A stretch of 64,000 nt of DNA from Bacteroidota bacterium. Its GTDB lineage: Bacteria > Bacteroidota > Bacteroidia > B-17B0 > Aurantibacillaceae. Of this stretch, positions 16,569 to 25,003 are shown in pieces. The notes under the pieces are model-generated. The model saw only the letters and a list, made by a program, of their open reading frames with translations, searched no databases and had not been told where the DNA came from. Location of the stretch: assembly GCA_025362395.1 (NCBI GenBank), contig JANYGK010000036.1, positions 18,356 through 82,355 on the forward strand, in the 5' to 3' direction. Each line of letters opens with the position of its first letter. The first letter of the stretch is position 1. The position numbers and the translations under genes are program-made.

Positions 16569-17318
16569 ATGAATTTATTAGAATTAACCATACTATTATC
16601 CTTACCTGTTTTAATAACCGGCTTTATATTTTTGTCGTTAAAAATTAAAGCTAAAAATTTAAGATTTTTACTGGCGTTCAGCGCAGCCTATCTATTTGCT
16701 ATTTCAGTCACGCATCTATTGCCGGAGTGCTACGAAGGATCTAACGGGAAAACAATCGGCTTGTTTATTTTAATAGGTTTCTTTATCCAGATTTTTATCG
16801 AATACTTCAGCACGGGTATTGAACACGGGCATATTCATGCACATACCGACTCCTGTACAAAACACTTGCCCTTGGGTATGATCACCGGTTTGTACCTGCA
16901 CTCTTTATTGGAGGGTTTACCTATTTATCAAAGCGGTATCATTGTTAATACTGCTGAAACCACAGTGCTTTCCACACAGCAATCTTTAATATTTGGCATT
17001 ACCCTGCATAATATTCCTATTGCCATTGCTTTTGTAACATTATTATTAGAACATAAAGTGTCAAGATCGAAAACAGTTTTACTGTTAATCGGTTTCGCTT
17101 TAATGGCGCCTTTAGGTTGTTTTATCAGCTACATATTAAATTCGGTAGGTGTGCAAAATTACGACGGTTTTATGAAATTATCTTTTGGTATTGTGATCGG
17201 GATCTTCCTGCATATTTCGACTGCCATTATGTTTGAAACAAGTGAAAATCATAAATACAACATAGCAAAAATTGCTTCAATGATAGCCGGTGTTTTATTG
17301 GCAGCATTTATCAGTTAA
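16569..17318 (+). CDS. ZIP family divalent metal transporter
   Basis: This 249-residue inner-membrane protein has about eight hydrophobic segments. The metal path is marked by VTHLLPE in TM2, the helix LHSLLEGLPIY in TM4 and LHNIPIAIAF in TM5, the signature histidine/glutamate helices of ZIP importers. A His-rich loop (EHGHIHAHTDSC) lies between TM3 and TM4. Import of zinc or another divalent metal is family knowledge; specificity cannot be read. Its TAA stop overlaps the ATG of priA (TAATG), so the two are probably translationally coupled. Confidence 0.88.
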   Translation: MNLLELTILLSLPVLITGFIFLSLKIKAKNLRFLLAFSAAYLFAISVTHLLPECYEGSNGKTIGLFILIGFFIQIFIEYFSTGIEHGHIHAHTDSCTKHLPLGMITGLYLHSLLEGLPIYQSGIIVNTAETTVLSTQQSLIFGITLHNIPIAIAFVTLLLEHKVSRSKTVLLLIGFALMAPLGCFISYILNSVGVQNYDGFMKLSFGIVIGIFLHISTAIMFETSENHKYNIAKIASMIAGVLLAAFIS

Positions 17319-19819
17319 TGGAAAATGATACTTTATTTATAGATGTAATTGTGCCGCTTTCAGTAGCCAATAAGTTTACGTACCGTATCCCTAAGGAACT
17401 CAACGACTCTATTGTCATCGGTAAACGCGTCATCGTCCAATTCGGTAAATCAAAATTTTATACAGCTATAGTGTATAATATTCATTCAAATCCGCCAAAA
17501 GAATATACAGCCAAATACATTGATACTATTTTAGATGATGAGCCCATTGTGACTGCAGCTCAATTACAATTATGGGATTGGATCTCACAGTATTATGTAT
17601 GTAACCCGGGAGATGTAATGAACGCGGCTTTGCCGAGCGGTTTAAAATTAAGCAGTACATCACATATTACCTTAAATCCAAATTTTAGTTTGGATGAAAT
17701 GGCTTACGACTATTTTACGGAAAAAGAACATACCGTGCTGGAAGCATTGCAGGCTAACGCCTCTTTAAGCTTTGAAGACGTAAGTGTAATGCTTGGTATT
17801 AAAACAGTACAGGTATTTATAAATAAGCTGATTAAAAAAGGTGCTATCGTTATTTACGAAGAAATAAAAGATAAGTATAAACCTAAACTGGTTGATTATA
17901 TTGGTGTGAATCATGTTTTGCTTAATAACGAATTACAATTAAAAGAAGTTTTAGATACGTTAGAAAAAAAAGCCTTTAAGCAGGCTGAAGTTTTATTGGC
18001 TGTTTTACATTTATTAAGAACAGATGATACTGCCAAACAATTAGGATTGGTGAAAAAATCACTGTTGCTCAAAACCTTTGATACAGCTGTGATTAAAGGC
18101 TTGGTGAAGAAAGAAATCTTTATTGAAACAGAGCTTGAAACAAGCCGTTTGTTATTTGATAATAAAGAAAAAACAAGTAAAATATTAAATAACTTTCAAA
18201 TACAAGCACTTAAAGAAATTGAAGACGGGTTTGAAACCAAACAGGCCGTTTTGTTGCATGGCGTTACGGGAAGCGGGAAGACGGAAATTTATTCTGAATT
18301 AATTAATAAAGTAGTAACAGAAGGGAAACAGGTATTGTATCTGGTTCCTGAAATTGCTTTAACGACCCAACTCATTAACAGGATCCGCGCCGTGTTTGGT
18401 GATTCAGTAGGGATTTATCATTCTAAATTCAGTGAGAATGAACGGATTGAGATCTGGAATTCTATTTTACATGAAAATGATACGAGCATTGACGCCAAAC
18501 ATTTTAAAGTTGTCTTAGGAACCCGCTCCGCTTTATTTTTACCATTCAACAATTTAGGATTAATTATTATTGACGAAGAGCACGATAATTCTTATAAACA
18601 ACAAGATCCTGCGCCTCGTTACCATGCGCGCGATGCAGCTATGTACCTGGCAGGCTTACATAAAGCAAAAGTATTGTTGGGAACAGCCACACCGTCGTTT
18701 GAGAGTTATTACAATGCATTGCATCATAAATTCGGTTTGGTAAGACTTGCCCAACGTTTTGGAAATGCCTCTTTACCGGAAACAATTATTTGCGATCTAA
18801 AAAAAGAAACACAGCAACAGCAAAACAAATCTATTTTTTCGCATCAGTTAATTAATGCTATTACTGAAACTCTTAAAAAGAAAGAGCAAGTTATTTTATT
18901 TCAAAACCGAAGAGGCTTCGCCCCCTATACTGAATGCAGCTCTTGTCACTGGATCCCGCATTGCACACATTGTGATGTAGCGTTGATCTACCATAAACAA
19001 ACCAATAAATTAAGTTGCCATTATTGCGGTTATACCATGCAGCCTCCTACAAGCTGCCATGCCTGCGGAAATAATAATTTAAAATACAAAGGCTTTGGGA
19101 CTGAAAAAATTGAAGAAGAAATAGAGATCTTATTTCCGACTGCTAAAGTAGCCCGTATGGACTTGGACACAACCCGCAGTAAATACGCCTACAAGCAATT
19201 AATTGATGAATTTGAATTAGGAAACATTGATATTTTAGTGGGCACGCAAATGGTGACTAAAGGCTTAGACTTTGATAATGTAAGCGTAGTAGGTGTTTTA
19301 AATGTAGACAGTGTTTTAAATTTTCCTGATTTCCGTTCGTATGAAAAAGCGTACCAGCTAATTGTGCAGGTAAGCGGCAGGGCAGGACGTAAGCAAAAAA
19401 AAGGAACAGTGTACATACAAACAAATCAACCCGAACACGAGGTCATTCATCATGTACTGGCAGATAATTATTTACAGTTCTATCAATCACAAATTCATGA
19501 GCGCGAGCAGTTTCATTATCCGCCCTTTACACGTGTGATTGAGTTATCAATTATTTCAAAAGATATAACGGTTGTAAATGATATAGCTGAGCAATTAGCA
19601 AATCAATTAAAGCCTTTATTCGGCGGAATGCTTCTTGGGCCTGAGTTTCCTTTGGTAGCTAAGATCAAAGACCAATATCACAAACGTATTCTTTTAAAAA
19701 TAAACCGAGAATATTCGCCCACACAGGTACGTAATGTATTGAAACAGGAAATGGATATACTCCAATACAATAACAAAAAAAGTATCTACCGTTTGCAGGT
19801 AGATGCTGATCCGGTTTAA
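17318..19819 (+). CDS. priA: Primosomal replication protein N' (PriA helicase)
   Basis: This 833-residue 3'-to-5' helicase restarts stalled replication forks. The N-terminal DNA-binding domain (VIVPLSVANKFTYRIP) is followed by Walker A GVTGSGKTEIY (about residue 315), Walker B IIIDEEHDNSYK, the zinc-binding insert with paired cysteines (CSSC, CTHC, CHYC, CHAC; residues about 540-585), and helicase motifs V/VI ending VSGRAGRKQKKG. All eight zinc cysteines are present and length is normal. The start codon overlaps the ZIP stop codon. Confidence 0.96.
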   Translation: MENDTLFIDVIVPLSVANKFTYRIPKELNDSIVIGKRVIVQFGKSKFYTAIVYNIHSNPPKEYTAKYIDTILDDEPIVTAAQLQLWDWISQYYVCNPGDVMNAALPSGLKLSSTSHITLNPNFSLDEMAYDYFTEKEHTVLEALQANASLSFEDVSVMLGIKTVQVFINKLIKKGAIVIYEEIKDKYKPKLVDYIGVNHVLLNNELQLKEVLDTLEKKAFKQAEVLLAVLHLLRTDDTAKQLGLVKKSLLLKTFDTAVIKGLVKKEIFIETELETSRLLFDNKEKTSKILNNFQIQALKEIEDGFETKQAVLLHGVTGSGKTEIYSELINKVVTEGKQVLYLVPEIALTTQLINRIRAVFGDSVGIYHSKFSENERIEIWNSILHENDTSIDAKHFKVVLGTRSALFLPFNNLGLIIIDEEHDNSYKQQDPAPRYHARDAAMYLAGLHKAKVLLGTATPSFESYYNALHHKFGLVRLAQRFGNASLPETIICDLKKETQQQQNKSIFSHQLINAITETLKKKEQVILFQNRRGFAPYTECSSCHWIPHCTHCDVALIYHKQTNKLSCHYCGYTMQPPTSCHACGNNNLKYKGFGTEKIEEEIEILFPTAKVARMDLDTTRSKYAYKQLIDEFELGNIDILVGTQMVTKGLDFDNVSVVGVLNVDSVLNFPDFRSYEKAYQLIVQVSGRAGRKQKKGTVYIQTNQPEHEVIHHVLADNYLQFYQSQIHEREQFHYPPFTRVIELSIISKDITVVNDIAEQLANQLKPLFGGMLLGPEFPLVAKIKDQYHKRILLKINREYSPTQVRNVLKQEMDILQYNNKKSIYRLQVDADPV

Positions 19820-19838
19820 TTAAACTCTATAAATTTCA

Positions 19839-20063
19839 TTACTTTATTTTATCTTCGGTAGTGGTATCGTTGCTTGTGGGCTCAGTAGATCTCATGGTAT
19901 CATTTGAGCTTTTTCCGTTTCCATCAAGGTGTTTCACCCTATCACTTTCATACTCTGAGGTAGGATCATTAGCACCGTTCCCGGTATTTTCCTTATTGCC
20001 ACAGCTTGTAATTGCTAAAATAAATACACTTACAATTGCTAATGTTATTTGTTGAATTTTCAT
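19839..20063 (-). CDS. Small lipoprotein of unknown function
   Basis: The 74-residue product has a lipoprotein signal (MKIQQITLAIVSVFILAITSC, lipobox LAITSC with Cys21) and a mature part of only about 54 residues rich in Asn, Asp, Ser and Thr (DTMRSTEPTSNDTTTEDK), probably disordered. Such short Thr/Asp-rich lipoproteins are common in Bacteroidota. A 20-bp AT dinucleotide run begins 15 bp upstream of its start. It converges on priA with a 19-bp gap. Confidence 0.75.
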   Translation of the reverse strand: MKIQQITLAIVSVFILAITSCGNKENTGNGANDPTSEYESDRVKHLDGNGKSSNDTMRSTEPTSNDTTTEDKIK

Positions 20064-20078
20064 AATCGATTATTTACA

Positions 20079-20098
20079 ATATATATATATATATATAT
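20079..20098. repeat. AT dinucleotide repeat (10 units) upstream of the small lipoprotein gene
   Basis: Ten uninterrupted AT units occupy the promoter-proximal region of the gene starting at 20063. Length changes by slippage could alter promoter spacing; there is no direct sign that they do. Confidence 0.85.
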
Positions 20099-20410
20099 TC
20101 AATAGTAATGCCAATAATAATAATTTTTTGGTGTATAAATGCTTCTACACTTAATTTTTTATTACAGAATTAAATTTTACTATGGAATTTAAAACGCTGT
20201 GAAAACATTTGCTGTTTCAATCTGTTATTCCAATTCAATAAATTCTTTTATGAAAAAAGCAGATAGAGTAAGGGTAATTAATAAAATATTTTAATAGCTT
20301 ATTAATACTTTAATTCTTTAGCGGGATACATGAATTTAGATGTACTACTTAATACGCCTATTTGAATTTAACGTGCTATGGAATAGCAAAACCGAAAGAA
20401 TATCAGCTGA
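20099..20410. other. AT-rich non-coding stretch
   Basis: I see no intact gene here. A 14-codon ATG frame starts near 20250 (MKKADRVRVINKIF) and an 11-codon frame near 20330 (MNLDVLLNTPI); either could be a gene-start remnant, but both are too short to assign. The stretch leads into the two decayed genes that follow. Confidence 0.5.
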
Positions 20411-20527
20411 AACACTATTTATTTAGTGAGCATCGATCATTTGATCGAATTAAAAAAATATGCTAATCGTTTCCAAGATCAACAAGATGTTTTATTGCTT
20501 TTTAAACTAATAAAAAATGGATATTAA
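20411..20527 (+). pseudogene. C-terminal remnant of a nucleotidyltransferase-like protein
   Basis: The frame after the TGA at 20408 reads NTIYLVSIDHLIELKKYANR and then FQDQQDVLLLFKLIKNGY to the TAA at 20525. The pattern V-S-(L/I)-x-x-LI-x-(L/M)-K-x-x-x-x-R-x-x-D-x-x-D is the usual C-terminal signature of small nucleotidyltransferases found in MNT/HEPN-like or defence-type pairs. The N-terminal catalytic GS(x)9DxD region is absent, so this is a remnant. Its end overlaps the next decayed ORF in the style of an operon pair. Confidence 0.55.
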
Positions 20528-20720
20528 ACCAAAAACCGAAAACTTAAATACATGCTTCCACTATACAGTTACAGATGAGCAAATAGAAACGTATCAGTTA
20601 AAAAATGCAGAAGAAATTTTTATATGAATTGAAGCAACCTTTAAATTTATTTATGAAGCTCAAACTAATGAAGAGAAAATAAGAATGCGGTTGGCTAAAC
20701 AATTTAACAATATAGGGTGA
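20517..20720 (+). pseudogene. Small ORF interrupted by an in-frame TGA
   Basis: From the ATG at 20517 the frame gives MDIKPKTENLNTCFHYTVTD... to a TGA at 20625-20627 (codon 37), then continues in the same frame for 30 codons (IEATFKFIYEAQTNEEKIRM...) to TGA at 20718. The flanking text (AEEIFI-stop-IEATFKF) suggests a TGG (Trp) to TGA change. The ATG overlaps the end of the nucleotidyltransferase remnant, so the two were probably a two-gene unit. I do not recognise the intact family. Confidence 0.5.
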
Positions 20721-20736
20721 TTAATTTATTTAAAAC

Positions 20737-20767
20737 AAACCCCGAAAAGAAATTCTCTTCAGGGTTT
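20737..20767 (-). terminator. Probable terminator of hpd
   Basis: AAACCC (20737-20742) pairs with GGGTTT (20762-20767), and the inner GAAAAGA/TCTCTTC strands pair with one mismatch. Minus-strand T residues follow, 37-67 bp beyond the hpd stop codon. Confidence 0.7.
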
Positions 20768-20803
20768 TAATAAATAACTATTTATTTCGTAAATATTTTC
20801 AGC

Positions 20804-21967
20804 TTATAACGTTCCGCGTTTGGCCTGTTCTCTTTCTATGCTTTCAAATAAAGCTTTAAAGTTACCTGCGCCAAAGCCTTTAGCACCCATACGTTGAATA
20901 ATCTCGTAAAATAAAGTCGGGCGGTCTTCAACAGGCTTCGTAAAGATCTGTAATAAATAACCGTCCTCATCAGCATCCACTAAAATAGACAGTTGCTGTA
21001 ATTTCGAAATATCTTCTTTCATAATATCCATATGCACCCCAAGCCTCTTAGGTATTTCATCATAGTAAGCTTGTGGCGGTGGCGGTAAAAACTCAATGCC
21101 GCGTGATTTTAACTCGGTTACTGTTTTAATAATATCATCGGTTGCCAGCGCTAAGTGCTGCACACCCGCGCCTTCATAAAAATCAATATATTCTTCGATC
21201 TGCGATTTTTTCTTTCCTTCCGCCGGCTCATTAATAGGGAATTTAATACGGCCGTTCCCGTTGCTCATTACCTTGCTCATTAAAGCCGAATACTCAGTCG
21301 TAATTTGTTTATCATCAAACGATAAAAAATTGACGAAGCCCATTACATCTTCATACCATTTTACGGTAGCATCCATTTGGTTCCACCCTACATTACCTAC
21401 CATGTGGTCAATAAATTTAAGACCGGTCGGTGCAGGATTGTAATCGCTTTTCCATTCTTTGAAACCCGGTAAAAAAGCACCTTTGTAATTTTTACGTTCT
21501 ACAAACATGTGCACTGTTTCGCCATAAGTATAAATGGCGGAGCGTACTACTTCGCCTTGCTCGTCTTTTTCAACAACAGGTTCCATAAATGATTTAGCCC
21601 CGCGCTTTATCGTTTCTTCATACGATTTTCTTGCATCTTCTACCCATAACGCAATAACTTTTACACCGTCGCCATGTTTTTTTACATGCTCACCGATAGG
21701 TGAATTACTGGTTAAAGCAGTAGTAAATACTAAACGTATCTTATCTTGCTTTAATACGTAAGATGTGCGGTCTTTTAAACCTGTTTCTAAACCTGCGTAA
21801 GCGAAAGATTGATAGCCGAATGCTGTTTTATAATAGTGGGCAGCTTGCTTAGCGTTACCTACATAAAACTCTACATAATCCGTTCCTAATAAAGGTAAGA
21901 AGTCCTGCGCGCCTTCAAATATTTTTTCTAATCCGTATTCTACGTTTTTTATTTCTTTAGTTGACAT
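20804..21967 (-). CDS. hpd: 4-hydroxyphenylpyruvate dioxygenase
   Basis: This 387-residue Fe(II) dioxygenase of the vicinal-oxygen-chelate fold converts 4-hydroxyphenylpyruvate to homogentisate in tyrosine catabolism. The expected 2-His-1-Glu iron site is visible: His188 (FIDHMVGN), His271 (GVQHLAL) and Glu355 (FYEIIQRMG). The C-terminal helix with GFGAGNFKALFESIE is typical. Its pathway partner hmgA lies 3 kb away on the same strand, separated by a barrel/peroxidase operon and a lipoprotein gene. A terminator follows it. Confidence 0.95.
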   Translation of the reverse strand: MSTKEIKNVEYGLEKIFEGAQDFLPLLGTDYVEFYVGNAKQAAHYYKTAFGYQSFAYAGLETGLKDRTSYVLKQDKIRLVFTTALTSNSPIGEHVKKHGDGVKVIALWVEDARKSYEETIKRGAKSFMEPVVEKDEQGEVVRSAIYTYGETVHMFVERKNYKGAFLPGFKEWKSDYNPAPTGLKFIDHMVGNVGWNQMDATVKWYEDVMGFVNFLSFDDKQITTEYSALMSKVMSNGNGRIKFPINEPAEGKKKSQIEEYIDFYEGAGVQHLALATDDIIKTVTELKSRGIEFLPPPPQAYYDEIPKRLGVHMDIMKEDISKLQQLSILVDADEDGYLLQIFTKPVEDRPTLFYEIIQRMGAKGFGAGNFKALFESIEREQAKRGTL

Positions 21968-22219
21968 ACTATTTTAATTTTAAATGGTAATAAATGTTTG
22001 ATTATTGAATTAAAGGATTCTTTAATTCATAATATTTGGACCCCTGTAAATTTTACGACCACATGGCCATATACAGTGCTCGAAGCTCTAACTTATTTTT
22101 TAATAGTTTAGATTCCATTTTTGAATTTAGTTCAGTATTTCAAATTTACACTTTTTAATTCATTTTAAAACAGTTAGCGGGGATTATTAGAAATAGCATG
22201 AAATTTTGATTTATTTGCA

Positions 22220-22250
22220 TTTGTTAAAATTTAGGTCTATTTTTATTTTG
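22220..22250 (+). promoter_or_regulatory. Near-consensus promoter of the barrel/peroxidase operon
   Basis: TTTG (22220-22223), a 19-bp spacer and TTATTTTG (22243-22250) match TTTG-N19-TAnnTTTG with one mismatch. The ATG follows 15 bp later at 22266. The rest of the ~300-bp gap back to hpd (21968-22219) is AT-rich and shows no gene. Confidence 0.7.
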
Positions 22251-22265
22251 TAAACGATCCATTAT

Positions 22266-22976
22266 ATGAAAATAAAATTTTTACTTCTGCTGATGCCTCT
22301 GTGTTTTAGTATGTATTCACAAGACAGTACGATGGCTAAGCATGATCATGGGTCTAAAGTTAAGCTGCTGAATCATGAGATCGGTTTTAATACGGTATCT
22401 TTAATTAAACAATTAGTAAGCAACAATCCGTCTTCTACACTTCCTCAGCTACCTTACGCTGTTTTTTATAACCTGTATTATAAAAATAGTGTGGGCATAA
22501 GAGTTGGTGTAGGTTTAACCACAGGTAGTACTGAAACATATATTAGCGGGCAAGCTGATAAAAGGGTTACAAAATCAAATTCTCAGGATGTAAGGCTTGG
22601 GATAAGTTATAATTTTATCAAGTCAAGGCGGTTTACTGCTAATGTATTTGGTGACTATATATACACTCACAATAATTTGTATTCCACCAACACATCAACA
22701 ACCCAAACTTTCCCTAATCCTATTTCAACATTAACAGTTGAAAGTAATGATAATATAGTTGGAAACGGAGGTGAAATAGGAATAGGTTTAAAATATACTA
22801 TTATAAAACACCTTAGTATTTACGCGGAAGTACCTTTGGTTTTTCTTGCAAAACAAACATCCTCCAATACAAGCGTCAACGATTCAGGAAGTTTGAGCCT
22901 GACTATCTCATCAGTTAAAAATTCAAGCTCCCAAATAATATTACCCACAACCATATATTTAGTGCTAACCTTTTAA
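22266..22976 (+). CDS. Predicted outer-membrane beta-barrel protein
   Basis: The 236-residue product has a signal peptide (MKIKFLLLLMPLCFSMYSQ), a short charged lead (MAKHDHGSKVK), and alternating hydrophobic strands (YAVFYNLYYKNSVGIRVGVG, LGISYNFIKSRRFTANVFGD, GIGLKYTIIKHLSIYAEVPL) ending in an aromatic residue (TIYLVLTF), as expected for an 8-10-stranded outer-membrane barrel. No enzymatic motif is seen. It is first in an operon with the di-haem peroxidase 10 bp downstream, so it may act with that lipoprotein at the outer membrane. The specific role is unknown. Confidence 0.7.
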   Translation: MKIKFLLLLMPLCFSMYSQDSTMAKHDHGSKVKLLNHEIGFNTVSLIKQLVSNNPSSTLPQLPYAVFYNLYYKNSVGIRVGVGLTTGSTETYISGQADKRVTKSNSQDVRLGISYNFIKSRRFTANVFGDYIYTHNNLYSTNTSTTQTFPNPISTLTVESNDNIVGNGGEIGIGLKYTIIKHLSIYAEVPLVFLAKQTSSNTSVNDSGSLSLTISSVKNSSSQIILPTTIYLVLTF

Positions 22977-22986
22977 AGTTAATACG

Positions 22987-24129
22987 ATGAAAACTAAAAT
23001 AGTAATTTTATTTTTTTTGATAATTTGCGCACTGCTTGCCTGTAAAAAACAGGGAATAGAAGAATCTGTAAATTATAGCAGCATTCCTGTACTTCCCGAA
23101 ATACCCTATGTATATCCGAAAGCAGTTACAAATGAACTTGCAACCTTAGGCAGAGTTTTATTTTATGATAAAAATATGTCGCTCAACAACAGCATTTCCT
23201 GTTCAAGCTGTCACCAACAAGCCAAAGCTTTTTGTGATAATCAAAAATTCAGTACCGGTTTAGAGGATGCTAAAACTCAAAGGAATGCCCCTTCCATATT
23301 TGCTAAATCGGGACGTATGTTTTGGGATGGCAGGGCTGTGGGGATTTCTAATGCGGTATTAAGACCGATCAAAAATCACGTTGAAATGAAATTTGAGGAT
23401 TTGGACAAATTGGCTGCCAAGCTTTCTAAAATTGTATATTACCCTGCATTATTTAATTCGGCGTTCGGCTCATTAGATATTGACAGTTTAAAAATACAAC
23501 AGGCTCTTCTTTCATTTATAGAAAACTTTACATTTTCAAATAATAAATTTTTACAGTCTCTTACCAATGAACATATACTTAACGCATCTGAGTTTAACGG
23601 CAAAATATTATTTTTCGGCAAAGCAAAATGTTCTAATTGTCATCACATTTCCGGGACTTTAGGTAGTAACGGTTACGGCTCTACAAACGAATCTTTTAAC
23701 ATAGGCCTCGATCTTGCTTATGCCGATAACGGTGTGGGAAGCATTACTAACAACGCAAATGAAAACGGCAACTTTATGGTGCCAACCTTATTAAATGTTG
23801 AATATACAGCACCCTTTATGCACGATGGCAGATTTAAAACATTAGATGAAGTTGTAGAGCATTATAACAGCGGTGTGAAAAACAATTCTAACTTGGATCC
23901 TTTGTTGCGTAATACCACTTTGGTTGGCAACATGACGGAAGCTCAGCTGTTACAACAGTTTGATGTCAACCATGATGGGATAATAACCAATAATGAAATA
24001 TCTTCTATTCCCACACAGCAATTAAACTTAACCGTTTCAGAGAAAAAAAATTTAGTGGACTTTTTGAAAACATTAACAGATCCTTCTATCTTAAGCGATA
24101 AACGATTCAGTGATCCCTTTAAACATTAA
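22987..24129 (+). CDS. Di-haem cytochrome c peroxidase / MauG-family lipoprotein with an EF-hand loop
   Basis: This 380-residue protein has a lipobox ending LLAC (Cys19) and two haem c sites, CSSCH at residues 72-76 and CSNCH at 215-219, the layout of the bacterial cytochrome c peroxidase/MauG family. LNVEYTAPFMHDGRFKTLDE contains the conserved APFMHDGR segment near the second haem. The family reduces peroxides or oxidises protein partners in the periplasm. Residues 326-337 (DVNHDGIITNNE) form a textbook EF-hand calcium loop, which is not usual in this family. Operon with the barrel upstream. Its TAA stop overlaps the convergent lipoprotein gene by 4 bp. Confidence 0.9.
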   Translation: MKTKIVILFFLIICALLACKKQGIEESVNYSSIPVLPEIPYVYPKAVTNELATLGRVLFYDKNMSLNNSISCSSCHQQAKAFCDNQKFSTGLEDAKTQRNAPSIFAKSGRMFWDGRAVGISNAVLRPIKNHVEMKFEDLDKLAAKLSKIVYYPALFNSAFGSLDIDSLKIQQALLSFIENFTFSNNKFLQSLTNEHILNASEFNGKILFFGKAKCSNCHHISGTLGSNGYGSTNESFNIGLDLAYADNGVGSITNNANENGNFMVPTLLNVEYTAPFMHDGRFKTLDEVVEHYNSGVKNNSNLDPLLRNTTLVGNMTEAQLLQQFDVNHDGIITNNEISSIPTQQLNLTVSEKKNLVDFLKTLTDPSILSDKRFSDPFKH

Positions 24130-24956
24130 GGAGTAATTGTTAAATTGGATCTAATATATTGATTATTTAACTCGAAAATATTCACTTTGCTGTCTATCGT
24201 TATATTCGAATAATTAATTGCGTAAAATGAAATTTGTCCATAATATGAAGAAGTATACAAATACATCATATCCTGTGCGGTAAAGGTTACTGAGGTTGAA
24301 TTTTTTGGAAGTCTTTTTACAATCGCTCTACTTAAATTTCCATCATTTAAACTAACAATTAATGAATCGTAATTTGTTATATTATTTCCAAGGTTAATAG
24401 TAAGATCAGATCCTTTAGAAAAAGAATTATTTACGACAAGTGAATTGGTAGTAATAGTAGGATACCCTATGTTTAGGCTCGTATTAATAGGTTTAAAGGT
24501 TTTATTTCCTTCATGTTGCCAATTTATAGCATAGTTTATAGCATTTACATTGTTTTGGCTATACATATAATAAAACTCTGAGCCTCCACCGCTTTTGTTT
24601 AAATTTTGGTTGTTTACATACACATTCCCTACATCAATATTTCCACCGGCGGCAGTCATATTACCTGCAAAAACTTTGGTGTTTGTATAATGATTATATG
24701 AATTTATTAAATTTCTTGCAGGATCAGAAAAAGCAGCGTAAGCATAAATGTAGTAAACAGCGGAGTTTGAACCGGATACATTGGTTTGAATGCAGCTATA
24801 CAAATAGCCGTTTATAGCCTTATTATTTTCAGGTAATCCGTAAGCCATTTCAGTATTAATGATGGTAGGTTGCGGAGGTACATTCGATTTTTTCTTACAT
24901 GAAACTATTAATAGTGCAGATGCAAAAGTTAAAATAAGTGTAGCCTGTAATTTCAT
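24126..24956 (-). CDS. Hypothetical lipoprotein
   Basis: This 276-residue protein starts with a lipoprotein signal (MKLQATLILTFASALLIVSC, Cys20) followed by a Lys-rich spacer. The mature part is rich in Asn, Tyr, Ser and Thr (GGGSEFYYMYSQNNVNAINY) and has predicted beta character, with no catalytic motif. I do not recognise a family. It lies 47 bp downstream of hmgA on the same strand and converges on the peroxidase gene with stop codons sharing the palindrome TTAA. It could be co-transcribed with hmgA. Confidence 0.65.
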   Translation of the reverse strand: MKLQATLILTFASALLIVSCKKKSNVPPQPTIINTEMAYGLPENNKAINGYLYSCIQTNVSGSNSAVYYIYAYAAFSDPARNLINSYNHYTNTKVFAGNMTAAGGNIDVGNVYVNNQNLNKSGGGSEFYYMYSQNNVNAINYAINWQHEGNKTFKPINTSLNIGYPTITTNSLVVNNSFSKGSDLTINLGNNITNYDSLIVSLNDGNLSRAIVKRLPKNSTSVTFTAQDMMYLYTSSYYGQISFYAINYSNITIDSKVNIFELNNQYIRSNLTITP

Positions 24957-25003
24957 ATAATTTATTTTTTAATTTTTAAACTGTTAAACTAATTTATTTT
25001 TAA

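Noticed and set aside
20064..20330. Possible endonuclease III start remnant (MKKADRVRVINKIF near 20250)
   Set aside because: Only 14 codons are open and nothing downstream continues the similarity; too short to claim.
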